Translations under genes and position numbers: made by a program
The notes under the pieces: model-generated
Databases searched by the model: none
Told to the model about the DNA's origin: nothing
What the model saw: only the letters and a program-made list of their open reading frames with translations
Assembly (NCBI GenBank): GCA_017551425.1
Contig: JAFZLQ010000014.1
Location: 1-8,158, forward strand
Source of the DNA: Bacteroidales bacterium
GTDB lineage: Bacteria; Bacteroidota; Bacteroidia; Bacteroidales; UBA932
Direction of reading: 5' to 3'
Length of the DNA stretch: 8,158 nt
Part shown: piece after piece, positions 1-7,100 of the stretch
Layout of the letters: each line of letters begins with the position of its first letter
How positions within the stretch are numbered: the stretch's first letter is position 1

Positions 1-236
1 ATCTCATCGTCCGATCCCGGGACGACCACCCTGCGCCTGCCATAGCCGAAGCTCGGATAGATGGCCGCGAACGCCGCCATCATCAGCGCAATCTGCCACA
101 GCGAATCGTAGCCGTTGACGAAAATCTTCGAGATGTCGGAATCGACGACCTTCGCCACTATAAGGATTGCGATTATCAGCGACAGGATTACCGTCAGCTG
201 CACGAAATATTTGACCGCTCGGATTAGATACTTCAT
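1..236 (-). CDS. Small two-helix inner-membrane protein, 5' part only
   Basis: The first 78 codons of a gene are visible, starting at the ATG at 236-234 and reading leftwards off the window. The start is chosen because the product opens with a natural membrane-protein N-terminus (MKYLIRAVKYF). Residues about 9-31 form a strongly hydrophobic segment (VQLTVILSLIIAILIVAKVV). A second segment lies at about 45-62 (SLWQIALMMAAFAAIYPSF). It is followed by a basic stop-transfer stretch, GYGRRRVVV, and then acidic residues. The NGYDSLWQIALM region resembles conserved hypothetical membrane proteins of about 140 residues that I recall from Bacteroidales; no function is known to me. It lies on the same strand as the transketolase pair but is separated from it by a possible terminator and a repeat array, so it probably has its own promoter, which I could not identify. 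The C-terminal part is outside the window. Confidence 0.75.
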   Translation of the reverse strand, partial: MKYLIRAVKYFVQLTVILSLIIAILIVAKVVDSDISKIFVNGYDSLWQIALMMAAFAAIYPSFGYGRRRVVVPGSDDE

Positions 237-251
237 TGAGGAGATGATTTA

Positions 252-521
252 GATTCTTCGCTTCGCTCAGAATGACAAAAAAGGGCTCAGAATGACAAAA
301 AGGCTCGGAATGACAAAAAAGGGCTCAGAATGACAAAAGGCCCCGGAAGGACAATGGACGACGCTCGGAAGGACAATGGACGATGCTCAGAATGACAATG
401 GACGACGCTCAGAATGACAAAAAAGGGCTCAGAAGGACAATGGAGGGCCTTCGGAATGACAAAAAAGGGCTCAGAATGACAAAAAAGGGCTCAGAATGAC
501 AAAAAAGGGCTCAGAATGACA
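252..521. repeat. 13-copy tandem array of the core ctcagaatgaca, period 18/20/22 bp
   Basis: A 12-nt core (ctcagaatgaca, or variants with R at position 4 and G for T at position 8) begins at 266, 286, 304, 324, 342, 364, 386, 408, 428, 450, 470, 490 and 510. Eight copies are exact; those at 304, 342, 364, 428 and 450 carry one to three changes. Linkers are of two kinds: an A-rich one (aaaaaggg or a 6-nt version) and a 10-nt one of the atggacgacg type. Read on the minus strand the unit is TGTCATTCTGAG. The leftmost copy belongs to a longer element, gattcttcgcttcgctcag plus aatgaca (252-277), which resembles a short dispersed intergenic sequence I recall from many bacterial genomes. The array fills most of the space between the end of the transketolase operon and the start of the small membrane gene. 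No reading frame of note lies in it. Function unknown. Confidence 0.9.
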
Positions 522-552
522 AAAAGCGGGGGCAGCGACAGGCACTGCCTCC
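521..552 (-). terminator. Possible intrinsic terminator of the split transketolase operon
   Basis: On the minus strand, just after the TGA of the C-terminal transketolase gene, the arms GGCAG and CTGCC (plus-strand 545-549 and 531-535) can pair around a 9-nt loop. The stem extends two more G-C pairs beyond one A-C mismatch (550-552 with 528-530). After two further bases comes a run of five T on the minus strand (525-521). Position and shape suit Rho-independent termination. The stem is short and imperfect and the loop is large, so this is a modest call. The T run is also the A-rich linker-like end of the repeat array, so the array may have grown from or into the terminator. Confidence 0.4.
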
Positions 553-553
553 A

Positions 554-1507
554 TCATTTACGAGCTATCGCTTTCTTTGCCGCCTCGGCAATGTGCGCGG
601 CGTCGAAGCCCCAGGCGGCCATGAGCTCGGCGGGCGTGCCGGAGGAGCCGAACTTGTCTGCACCGTTCACAAACTCTATGGGCGTAGGGAGCGCGGCGGC
701 GCATGCACCTGCGACGGCCTCTCCAAGGCCACCGGCGGCATTATGCTCCTCGGCCACCACTGCGCAACCGGTCTTGCGGAGCGAAGCAAGCAGGGTTGCG
801 GTATCAAGCGGCTTGATGGTGGCGACGTTCAGCACCTCGGCGCCGATACCCTCGGCCTCAAGCAGCTCGGCGGCCTTAAGCGCCTCCCACACAAGGTGAC
901 CGCAGCAGGCGATGGTAACATCAGCACCCTCGTTCATCACGTAAATCCTGCCGATCTCGAACGGCTCGTCGGCACCCGTGAAATTGGGGACGCTAGGACG
1001 TCCGAAGCGCAGATACACCGGCCCGTTCCACTCGGCGGCGGCCACGGTGGCGTTCTTGGTCTGATTGTAATCGCAAGGCACGACCACCGCCATGCCGGGG
1101 AGGGCGCGCATCAGCGCAATATCCTCCATGGTCTGGTGGGTGGCGCCGTCCTCGCCAAGCGTGATGCCCGCATGGGAAGAGGCGATCTTGACGTTGGTGT
1201 GGCCGTAGGCGACCTCCTGGCGGAGCTGGTCGTACACGCGGCCGGTGACGAACTCGGCGAATGAGCCGATGAACGGAATCTTGCCCGTGAGCGACAGGCC
1301 GGCGGCGGCGCCGACCATATTGGCCTCGGCGATGCCGCACTGGATGAACCTCTCCGGGAACTCCGCGGCGAACTCGTCCATCTTGAGCGAACCCTTGAGG
1401 TCCGCAGTCATGGCAACAACCCTGGGGTTCTTGCGTCCGGCCTCCACGAGCCCTGCTCCGAAGCCGCTTCGGGTATCGACCTTACCCTGATCTGTATATT
1501 TCTTCAT
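554..1507 (-). CDS. Transketolase, C-terminal subunit
   Basis: This 317-residue protein is the C-terminal half of a split transketolase: the pyrimidine-binding (PP-like) domain followed by the transketolase C-terminal domain. With the N-terminal subunit it moves two-carbon ketol units between sugar phosphates in the non-oxidative pentose phosphate pathway, in the cytoplasm. Visible motifs are CGIAEANMVGAAAGLS (about 57-72), where Glu61 matches the catalytic glutamate that activates thiamine diphosphate; GSFAEFVTGRVYDQL (81-95), the aromatic pocket around the cofactor ring; SHAGITLGEDGATHQ (111-125); and YLRFGRPSVP (165-174), a phosphate-contacting stretch. The C-terminal domain runs from about 185 to 317. 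Its ATG is one nucleotide after the stop of the N-terminal subunit gene, with AGGAG (minus strand, 1521-1517) at good spacing, so the two are translated as a coupled pair. The length is normal for split transketolases, and both halves are intact with separate starts, so this is not a frameshifted tkt. A role as a DXS-like enzyme is less likely given the partner. Confidence 0.93.
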   Translation of the reverse strand: MKKYTDQGKVDTRSGFGAGLVEAGRKNPRVVAMTADLKGSLKMDEFAAEFPERFIQCGIAEANMVGAAAGLSLTGKIPFIGSFAEFVTGRVYDQLRQEVAYGHTNVKIASSHAGITLGEDGATHQTMEDIALMRALPGMAVVVPCDYNQTKNATVAAAEWNGPVYLRFGRPSVPNFTGADEPFEIGRIYVMNEGADVTIACCGHLVWEALKAAELLEAEGIGAEVLNVATIKPLDTATLLASLRKTGCAVVAEEHNAAGGLGEAVAGACAAALPTPIEFVNGADKFGSSGTPAELMAAWGFDAAHIAEAAKKAIARK

Positions 1508-1508
1508 A

Positions 1509-2348
1509 TTAAAAATCTCCTAAGGTTTCTTCCAGTTGTTTCATCGCCTCTGCGCACTGTTCTGCGCTGGGGGCCTTTCCGTGCCACTTGTGGGTGCCGG
1601 CCATGAAATCGACCCCATGCCCCATCTCCGTATGGAAAAGAATCATCTTGGGCTTGCCGTCTGCGGCGCGAGCAAGCTCGAATGCCTGGATGATGGACTC
1701 GAAATCGTGCCCGTCGGCCTCGATCACATCCCAGCCGAAGGCAGTCCATTTGTCGCGGAGGTCCCCCACGCCGCCTACGGACTCCACGGGACCGTCTATC
1801 TGCTGGCCGTTCCAGTCGGTGAAAGCCACCAGGTTGTCCAGCTTGTGATGGGCTGCCCACATGCCGGCCTCCCAGATCTGGCCCTCCTCGCTCTCTCCGT
1901 CTCCCAACAGGCAGAACACGCGCTCGGGCTCGCCGTCAAGCTTCTTGCCGAGTGCGATGCCAGCGGCGCAGGAAAGGCCCTGGCCGAGGGAGCCCGAAGG
2001 CTGGAAGACGCCCGGCAGGCCGTCGGTCACGCAGGGGTGACCCTGGAGACGGGTGCCGAACTTGCGGAGCGTGCCGAGCTCTGCGGGAGGGAAATAGCCC
2101 GCACGGGAAAGCACGGCATAATAAACCGGGGCGAGATGTCCTGCGGAGATGATGAACGCGTCCTGCCCCCTGGCGTCGCGGCGCCATGTTGCGGGATCGT
2201 GCTTCATTTCATGGAAATAAAGGGTGGTCATTACGTCCGTAATGCCCAGTGAGCCTCCCGGATGGCCGGATTTAGCAGTCGTGACCATGCGGACGATGTC
2301 TCTCCGGACCTGCGAGGCGATTCTGCCCAGTTCTTGAGGATTTGCCAT
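1509..2348 (-). CDS. Transketolase, N-terminal (thiamine diphosphate-binding) subunit
   Basis: This 279-residue protein is the N-terminal half of a split transketolase and binds the diphosphate of thiamine diphosphate together with a divalent metal. Visible motifs are SGHPGGSLG (27-35, with His29); SAGHLAP (69-74, His71); QGHP (102-105, His104); PSGSLGQGLS (117-126), the diphosphate-side loop; and GDGESEEGQIWEAG (149-162) running to Asn180 in FTDWNGQQIDG, the GDG-x(n)-N cofactor motif. AGTHKWHG near 250-257 matches the His region that contacts substrate in full-length transketolases. The start at 2348 is supported by the homologous N-terminus (LGRIASQVRRDIVRM) and by a -7-like box about 27 nt upstream. 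It is the first gene of a two-gene operon with the C-terminal subunit and is divergent from lepA. A full-length tkt elsewhere in the genome cannot be excluded, in which case this pair could serve a special sugar route. Confidence 0.93.
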   Translation of the reverse strand: MANPQELGRIASQVRRDIVRMVTTAKSGHPGGSLGITDVMTTLYFHEMKHDPATWRRDARGQDAFIISAGHLAPVYYAVLSRAGYFPPAELGTLRKFGTRLQGHPCVTDGLPGVFQPSGSLGQGLSCAAGIALGKKLDGEPERVFCLLGDGESEEGQIWEAGMWAAHHKLDNLVAFTDWNGQQIDGPVESVGGVGDLRDKWTAFGWDVIEADGHDFESIIQAFELARAADGKPKMILFHTEMGHGVDFMAGTHKWHGKAPSAEQCAEAMKQLEETLGDF

Positions 2349-2374
2349 ATATCAGAGTTTTTAGTGTCAATTCC

Positions 2375-2382
2375 CAAAGATA
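2375..2382 (-). promoter_or_regulatory. -7 box for the transketolase operon (TATCTTTG)
   Basis: On the minus strand this reads TATCTTTG, an exact match to the Bacteroidota -7 consensus TAnnTTTG recognised by their primary sigma factor. It would place the transcription start near 2369, giving a leader of about 20 nt before the ATG at 2348. A second TAnnTTTG match (TATTTTTG, minus strand 2391-2384) lies just upstream. I see no good TTTG-type -33 box at the expected distance, so the call rests on the -7 element and position. Confidence 0.6.
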
Positions 2383-2394
2383 ACAAAAATAACT

Positions 2395-2402
2395 TATCTT
2401 TG
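2395..2402 (+). promoter_or_regulatory. -7 box for lepA (TATCTTTG)
   Basis: TATCTTTG matches the Bacteroidota -7 consensus TAnnTTTG exactly. Transcription would then start near 2407-2409, only a few bases before the ATG at 2411. The lepA mRNA would therefore be nearly leaderless, or have a leader of about 9 nt if the ATG at 2417 is used. No convincing -33 TTTG is seen 17-23 bp upstream; that stretch is occupied by the opposite promoter's -7 box. Confidence 0.65.
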
Positions 2403-2410
2403 CACCAGCT

Positions 2411-4195
2411 ATGGAAATGAACCGAATCCGCAATTTCTGCATTATCGCCCATATAGACCACGGCAAGAGCACCCTTGCCGACCGTCTGCTCGAGCTCACC
2501 AGCACCCTTGCCGCCCGCGACATGGAGAACCAGGTGCTGGACGACATGGACCTCGAGCGCGAGAAAGGCATCACCATAAAGAGCCACGCCATCCAGATGA
2601 ACTACAACGGCTACAGGCTCAACCTCATCGACACTCCCGGCCACGTGGACTTCTCCTACGAGGTCTCCCGCAGCATCGCGGCGTGCGAGGGTGCGCTGCT
2701 GGTGGTGGACGCCAGCCAGGGCGTGCAGGCACAGACCATTTCCAATCTCTACATGGCCATAGACCATGGCCTGGAGATCATCCCCGTCCTCAACAAGATA
2801 GACATGGAATCCGCGCAGCCGGAGGTGGTGACGGACGAAATCTGCGACCTGCTCGGCTGCGATCCGGAGGACGTCTTCAAGATCTCCGCCCGCACCGGCG
2901 AGGGCGTCGCCCCCATCCTGGACGCCATCGTGGAAAAGATACCCGCCCCCAAGGGCGATCCCGACGCACCCCTGCAGGCCCTCATCTTCGACTCCGTATT
3001 CAACTCGTTCCGCGGCGTCATAGCCTACTTCAAGGTCAGCAACGGCACCGTTCGCAAGGGCGACAAAGTCAAGTTCGTGGCCACCGGCATGGAGTACGAG
3101 GTGGAGGAGGTAGGGTCCCTCAAGATGAAGCTCATCCCCGGAGCCGAGGTGGGCTGCGGCGACGTAGGCTACATAATCACCGGCATCAAGAGCGCGGTGG
3201 AGGTGAAGGTGGGCGACACCATCACCCACGTCGCCCGCCCCTGCGACAAGGCGATAGCCGGATTCGAAGAGGTAAAGCCGATGGTCTTCGCCGGCATGTA
3301 CCCGGTGCAGGCGGACAAGTTCGAAGAGCTCCGCAGCGTGCTGGAGAAGTTCCAGCTGAACGACGCGTCCTTCGTTTACGAGCCCGAAAGCTCGCTCGCC
3401 CTCGGCAGCGGCTTCAGGTGCGGTTTCCTCGGCCTGCTGCATCTGGAAATCGTACAGGAAAGGCTCTTCCGCGAGTTCGACATGGACGTCATCACCACCG
3501 TGCCCAACGTGTCGTACAAGGTTTACACGATGCAGGGCGACGTGCTCGACGTCCACAATCCCTCAGGCCTGCCGGCGCCCACCCTCATCGACCATATCGA
3601 GGAGCCTTACATACGCGCCCAGATAATCTCCAAGAGCGAATTCTTCGGGCCCATCATGAAGCTCTGCCTCGACCGCCGCGGCACGCTGGTGAGCCAGCAC
3701 TACATCACCGCGGAACGCGTGGAGCTGAACTACGACATGCCGCTGAGCGAGATAGTGTTCGATTTCTACGACAAGCTGAAAACCATCAGCAAGGGATACG
3801 CCTCCTTCGACTACCATATCACCCAGTTCCGGCCCGCAAAGCTCGTGAGGCTGGACATCCTGCTGAACGGCGAGCCGGCGGACGCCCTCTCCACCCTCAT
3901 CCACGAAGACAACGCCTACACCTTCGGGCGCAAGATGTGCGAGAAGCTCAAGGACCTCATCCCCAGGCAGCAGTTCGACATCCCCATCCAGGCGGCCATA
4001 GGCGCAAAGATCATCGCGCGCGAAACCGTCAAGCAAGTGCGCAAGGACGTTACCGCCAAGTGCTACGGCGGCGACGTCACCCGCAAGCGCAAACTGCTCG
4101 AGAAGCAGAAGGAAGGCAAAAAAAGAATGCGCCAGATAGGCACCGTACAGGTCCCTCAGAGCGCATTCATGGCAGTTCTCAAGCTGGACAGCTAG
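2411..4195 (+). CDS. lepA: Elongation factor 4 (LepA), ribosome-associated GTPase
   Basis: This is a 594-residue translational GTPase that binds the ribosome and is proposed to back-translocate stalled or mis-translocated ribosomes or to aid initiation and subunit assembly. All G motifs are present: the P-loop AHIDHGKS (13-20), the switch I threonine in GITIKS (53-58), DTPGHVD (74-80) with the catalytic histidine at 78, NKID (128-131), and the SARTGEG G5 region further on. Domain II follows ([20 protein letters not shown]), then domains III and V, and the LepA-specific C-terminal domain ([27 protein letters not shown], ending LKLDS). Length and order are normal for the family. The ATG at 2417 is an equally good start, since known LepA proteins begin MKNIRNF- and this one reads MEMNRIRNF-. 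It is divergent from the tkt pair and convergent with the lipoprotein gene, sharing 4 bp at the stop codons. Confidence 0.97.
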   Translation: MEMNRIRNFCIIAHIDHGKSTLADRLLELTSTLAARDMENQVLDDMDLEREKGITIKSHAIQMNYNGYRLNLIDTPGHVDFSYEVSRSIAACEGALLVVDASQGVQAQTISNLYMAIDHGLEIIPVLNKIDMESAQPEVVTDEICDLLGCDPEDVFKISARTGEGVAPILDAIVEKIPAPKGDPDAPLQALIFDSVFNSFRGVIAYFKVSNGTVRKGDKVKFVATGMEYEVEEVGSLKMKLIPGAEVGCGDVGYIITGIKSAVEVKVGDTITHVARPCDKAIAGFEEVKPMVFAGMYPVQADKFEELRSVLEKFQLNDASFVYEPESSLALGSGFRCGFLGLLHLEIVQERLFREFDMDVITTVPNVSYKVYTMQGDVLDVHNPSGLPAPTLIDHIEEPYIRAQIISKSEFFGPIMKLCLDRRGTLVSQHYITAERVELNYDMPLSEIVFDFYDKLKTISKGYASFDYHITQFRPAKLVRLDILLNGEPADALSTLIHEDNAYTFGRKMCEKLKDLIPRQQFDIPIQAAIGAKIIARETVKQVRKDVTAKCYGGDVTRKRKLLEKQKEGKKRMRQIGTVQVPQSAFMAVLKLDS

Positions 4196-7100
4196 AATTT
4201 CTGGCGTTTGGTCACTTTCAGGCGTTCCTTAAGCGTCCTCCACCTCCCCTTAGGCTGCGAACCGGAACTGTTCGCGGCCTGGGTGCGTGCGGGCTTCAGG
4301 TACTTGTATGAAGTACGCGTAATCGACTGCGGCAGGAACGGATGATAGTCGTTGAAGTAGTATTGTTTTTGCTGATAATTGTCTTCGTACTGAATAACAA
4401 ACCCAAACTGTACAATCGGATAATTCCCGCTATTGCCATCAATATTGGTAAGGGAACCAGGCTCAAGATAAATCTTTGAGCCACTAATGTATCCGGTAAG
4501 GATATCGTAATCATATATACCCCCGTCATCATAACTCCCCCAGACAAAGCCGACGGTATTGTTGTAAGATACACAGCCAACCAGACTCATTACGGCATCG
4601 TAATACACACCATAATATGGTATCTTGGTGGTCTTGAAATTCTGATGTGCCGTCAGACGGAAGGTAGCGTTGTTCGGATTATAATCCACCGGCACCTTGT
4701 CTTCAAACCCGTCGATTCCGGAAATGTAGTAAGACTGACCGTAAATGTACGGAGATATTGTCCATGTTTCGTTGACGTTGGCGGTTGTACCGACTTTCCA
4801 TTGGCCGAGGAACCATTCGTAATCATAATCGGGTTCGCCGGTCACCGCACGTACGGAAAGACCGTAACAACGGGAGCTGTACGAATCGGGCTTTTGCCCA
4901 TTTGAGTCGAACGAGCACAGGTAGGCGGAAGAAGGATAGTTGCTCTCGATTTCCGACGCCCAGTAATAACCGGAGGAGCCGTAGCCGGCGCAGCTCTTAT
5001 TGCGATAGTAACCGGAAGCCGGAAGGAAGATGGTATTCCCGTTGGGGCCTTTGACTTCGTAACCGTAGTGATTGTTGCGCTTTGTCCAGGTCCATGTACA
5101 GAGGCCGACCAGTTCTTCCCATTGGCCTCTCGTGGGAAGATGCCAGTCGGTTCCGTAGAGCATGTAGCCGGGATCGTCGTCATACTCCAGTTTCTTGATA
5201 TTGTCAACCTTGCCGTACGTGCTGATGGAGTTGTATTTTGTCAGGCTGTTCTCCGATCCGTTGCACAAAGTATAGTTGTTCCATGAGAAATCCTTCTGGG
5301 TGTTGAGTTCGCCCCAGGCGAAATACATGCCGTCTTCATATTCGTACCTCGCGCCGATATTGCACGGGGCCCACTTGACGCTCAGTCCAAGGTCAACGGC
5401 GTACGGGACATCGATATAATCATACCCCTGGAAGACAGCCACACGGCAGGTTGCGGTGAAGCCGCCGTTGTTCGTGGTGGCGGTTATCCTTGCCAGTCCG
5501 CTGCCGACGGCTTTCACCAGGCCGTTCTGGTCAACGGTTGCGACGCTGGTATCGTCAGATTCCCAATGGACGCTCTTGTCGGAAGCATCGTTAGGGAAAA
5601 CGGTAGCTTTTATCACGTCCTGGGTGCCGGCGCTCGTCCTTATAAGTTCCTTGTCGAGGGAAATACCGGTGACGGGAACGGCTTGAGTTCCGAACACCGG
5701 CCTTACGGCCATGCCGAGGCAGCGTTCTTCAATCTCCCAGTCTCCCTGTAACGACTGGCTGAACTTTTCGTAATATGCCCTGCTGACAGTTGTGCCATAT
5801 AAAGTCAGAGCAGAAGACCAGTAATAGCCGGTGGATTTCTCACCACGGGATTCGCCCCTGTAAACTCCCGTAACCGGGAGGAATATGGACCTGTCTGTAT
5901 AACCTATTGTCTTGCCTGTAACTTTATAACCGTCAACCCCGTTCACCTGCGTCCATTCCCATTTACAGCTCTGGTTCAGCTCCCGCCATTCGTCACGAGT
6001 AGGCATGCGCCAGTTTCCACCGAAAGCCATATGGGCGACGTCGTCTTCCCTATCCAGGACAGTTTTATTGTCCACCGACCCAAAGCCGCTGTACCAGTTG
6101 TATTTGTTGATAGAGGTACCAGTCCCGTTGCAATACAGGTAATGCGCCCAGTCGTAATTCCAGTCCGTCTGGGTTTCACCCCATGCGAAGTAGCGGCCCG
6201 GTTCTTCGGGGCTGCCGGAGCCGATGTTGAAGCTGCCCCACTTCACACTCAGGCCAAGATCGACCGTCTCCGGCTGCGTATAGGCATCGATAACTGTCAC
6301 GTTAACGCTTGCACGGACGCTAGGATTGTCATCGGAAATGACTGTCAGGACTGCCGAGCCCGGTTTGACGCCCCATATGACGGCACTGTCTTCGTCATAG
6401 GACTTTATGGTGGCGACGCTGCTGTTGTTCGTCTCCCACTTCATGGATTTGCTGAGTACGTTATCCGGCGTGAACGTCACCGAAACCCTGCGGTTTTCAC
6501 CTATGGTCAAGGTAGGGGAAGAAGGATTCACGCTGATACCAGTAACCTTGTTGCCTACCTTTATCCTGAAGCTGGCTGTCACCCCGTCCTTGACGGCCGA
6601 GCGCACCCGGACCGTCGTCTCGCCGGGTGAGACGCCCTTGATAACCATGTCCCATGACTCACTAGCCACATTTCTGTCATCAATCTCCAGGGCCAAACCT
6701 TCATAACTGCCGGACGGGGAAACGGAATAATGGCCTCTCAGATCCAGCTGGTCTCCCACATAAACGCCATAACTGTTGCTGTCGAAAGTAATGGACGAAG
6801 GAGGCGTTACCACACGGACGGTACAGGTGGCCGTCCGGTTGCCGCCATCCACCGTTGTGGCAGTCAGGGTTGCAGTGCCGAGCCCTTTGCCGTACACAAG
6901 CCCGTTGGCATCGACCGTGGCTACGGATTTATTGGAACTGACCCATGTGACACTCTTATTGGTAGCTTTGGACGGGCTGTAATTCACAGTCAACTGCTTC
7001 GAATCCCCCTTTGCCAGGTAGAAATCGTCAGGATCTATGCTGATATTCGTTACAAGAATGGTCTTGTTGGTGACGGTAACGCGGCATTTGCCCCAGCGCT

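Larger units (their letters stand above)
2375..2402. repeat. 9-bp perfect inverted repeat spanning both divergent -7 boxes
   Basis: CAAAGATAA (2375-2383) and TTATCTTTG (2394-2402) are perfect reverse complements separated by the 10-nt centre caaaaataac. Each arm contains the -7 box that faces outward towards its own gene. The symmetry could be simple chance from two consensus boxes facing apart, or a binding site for a dimeric regulator. Confidence 0.85.

Noticed and set aside
252..521. CRISPR array
   Set aside because: Linkers are only 6-10 nt and fall into two repeated kinds instead of unique 26-40 nt spacers, and no cas genes are visible.
554..2348. Transketolase broken by a frameshift (pseudogene)
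   Set aside because: Each half has its own start, the downstream one has a ribosome site (AGGAG) at good spacing, and split transketolases of these exact lengths are a known arrangement.
2231..3556. Long open frame of 441 codons on the minus strand across lepA
   Set aside because: It lies antisense to the unmistakable lepA coding sequence and its translation shows biased, non-family composition; it arises from GC-rich codon usage.
4118..4124. Run of seven A in lepA as a programmed frameshift site
   Set aside because: It encodes the conserved GKKRM segment and the frame continues normally to the family's usual C-terminus; no alternative product of interest follows.
4182..4193. AGCTG-GA-CAGCT inverted repeat at the lepA stop as a terminator
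   Set aside because: The loop is too short for the full 5-bp arms to pair, no T run follows on either strand, and it is largely coding sequence.
2683..4311. 542-codon open frame on the plus strand in another frame of lepA
   Set aside because: The translation is arginine- and histidine-rich with no domain pattern, the typical +1 shadow of a GC-rich gene.
4837..5406. Diversity-generating retroelement target in FISUMP-like domain 2
   Set aside because: C-type-lectin-like folds are known DGR targets, but no template repeat, reverse transcriptase or second near-identical copy of the region is present in the window, and the domain is not at the protein's C-terminus.
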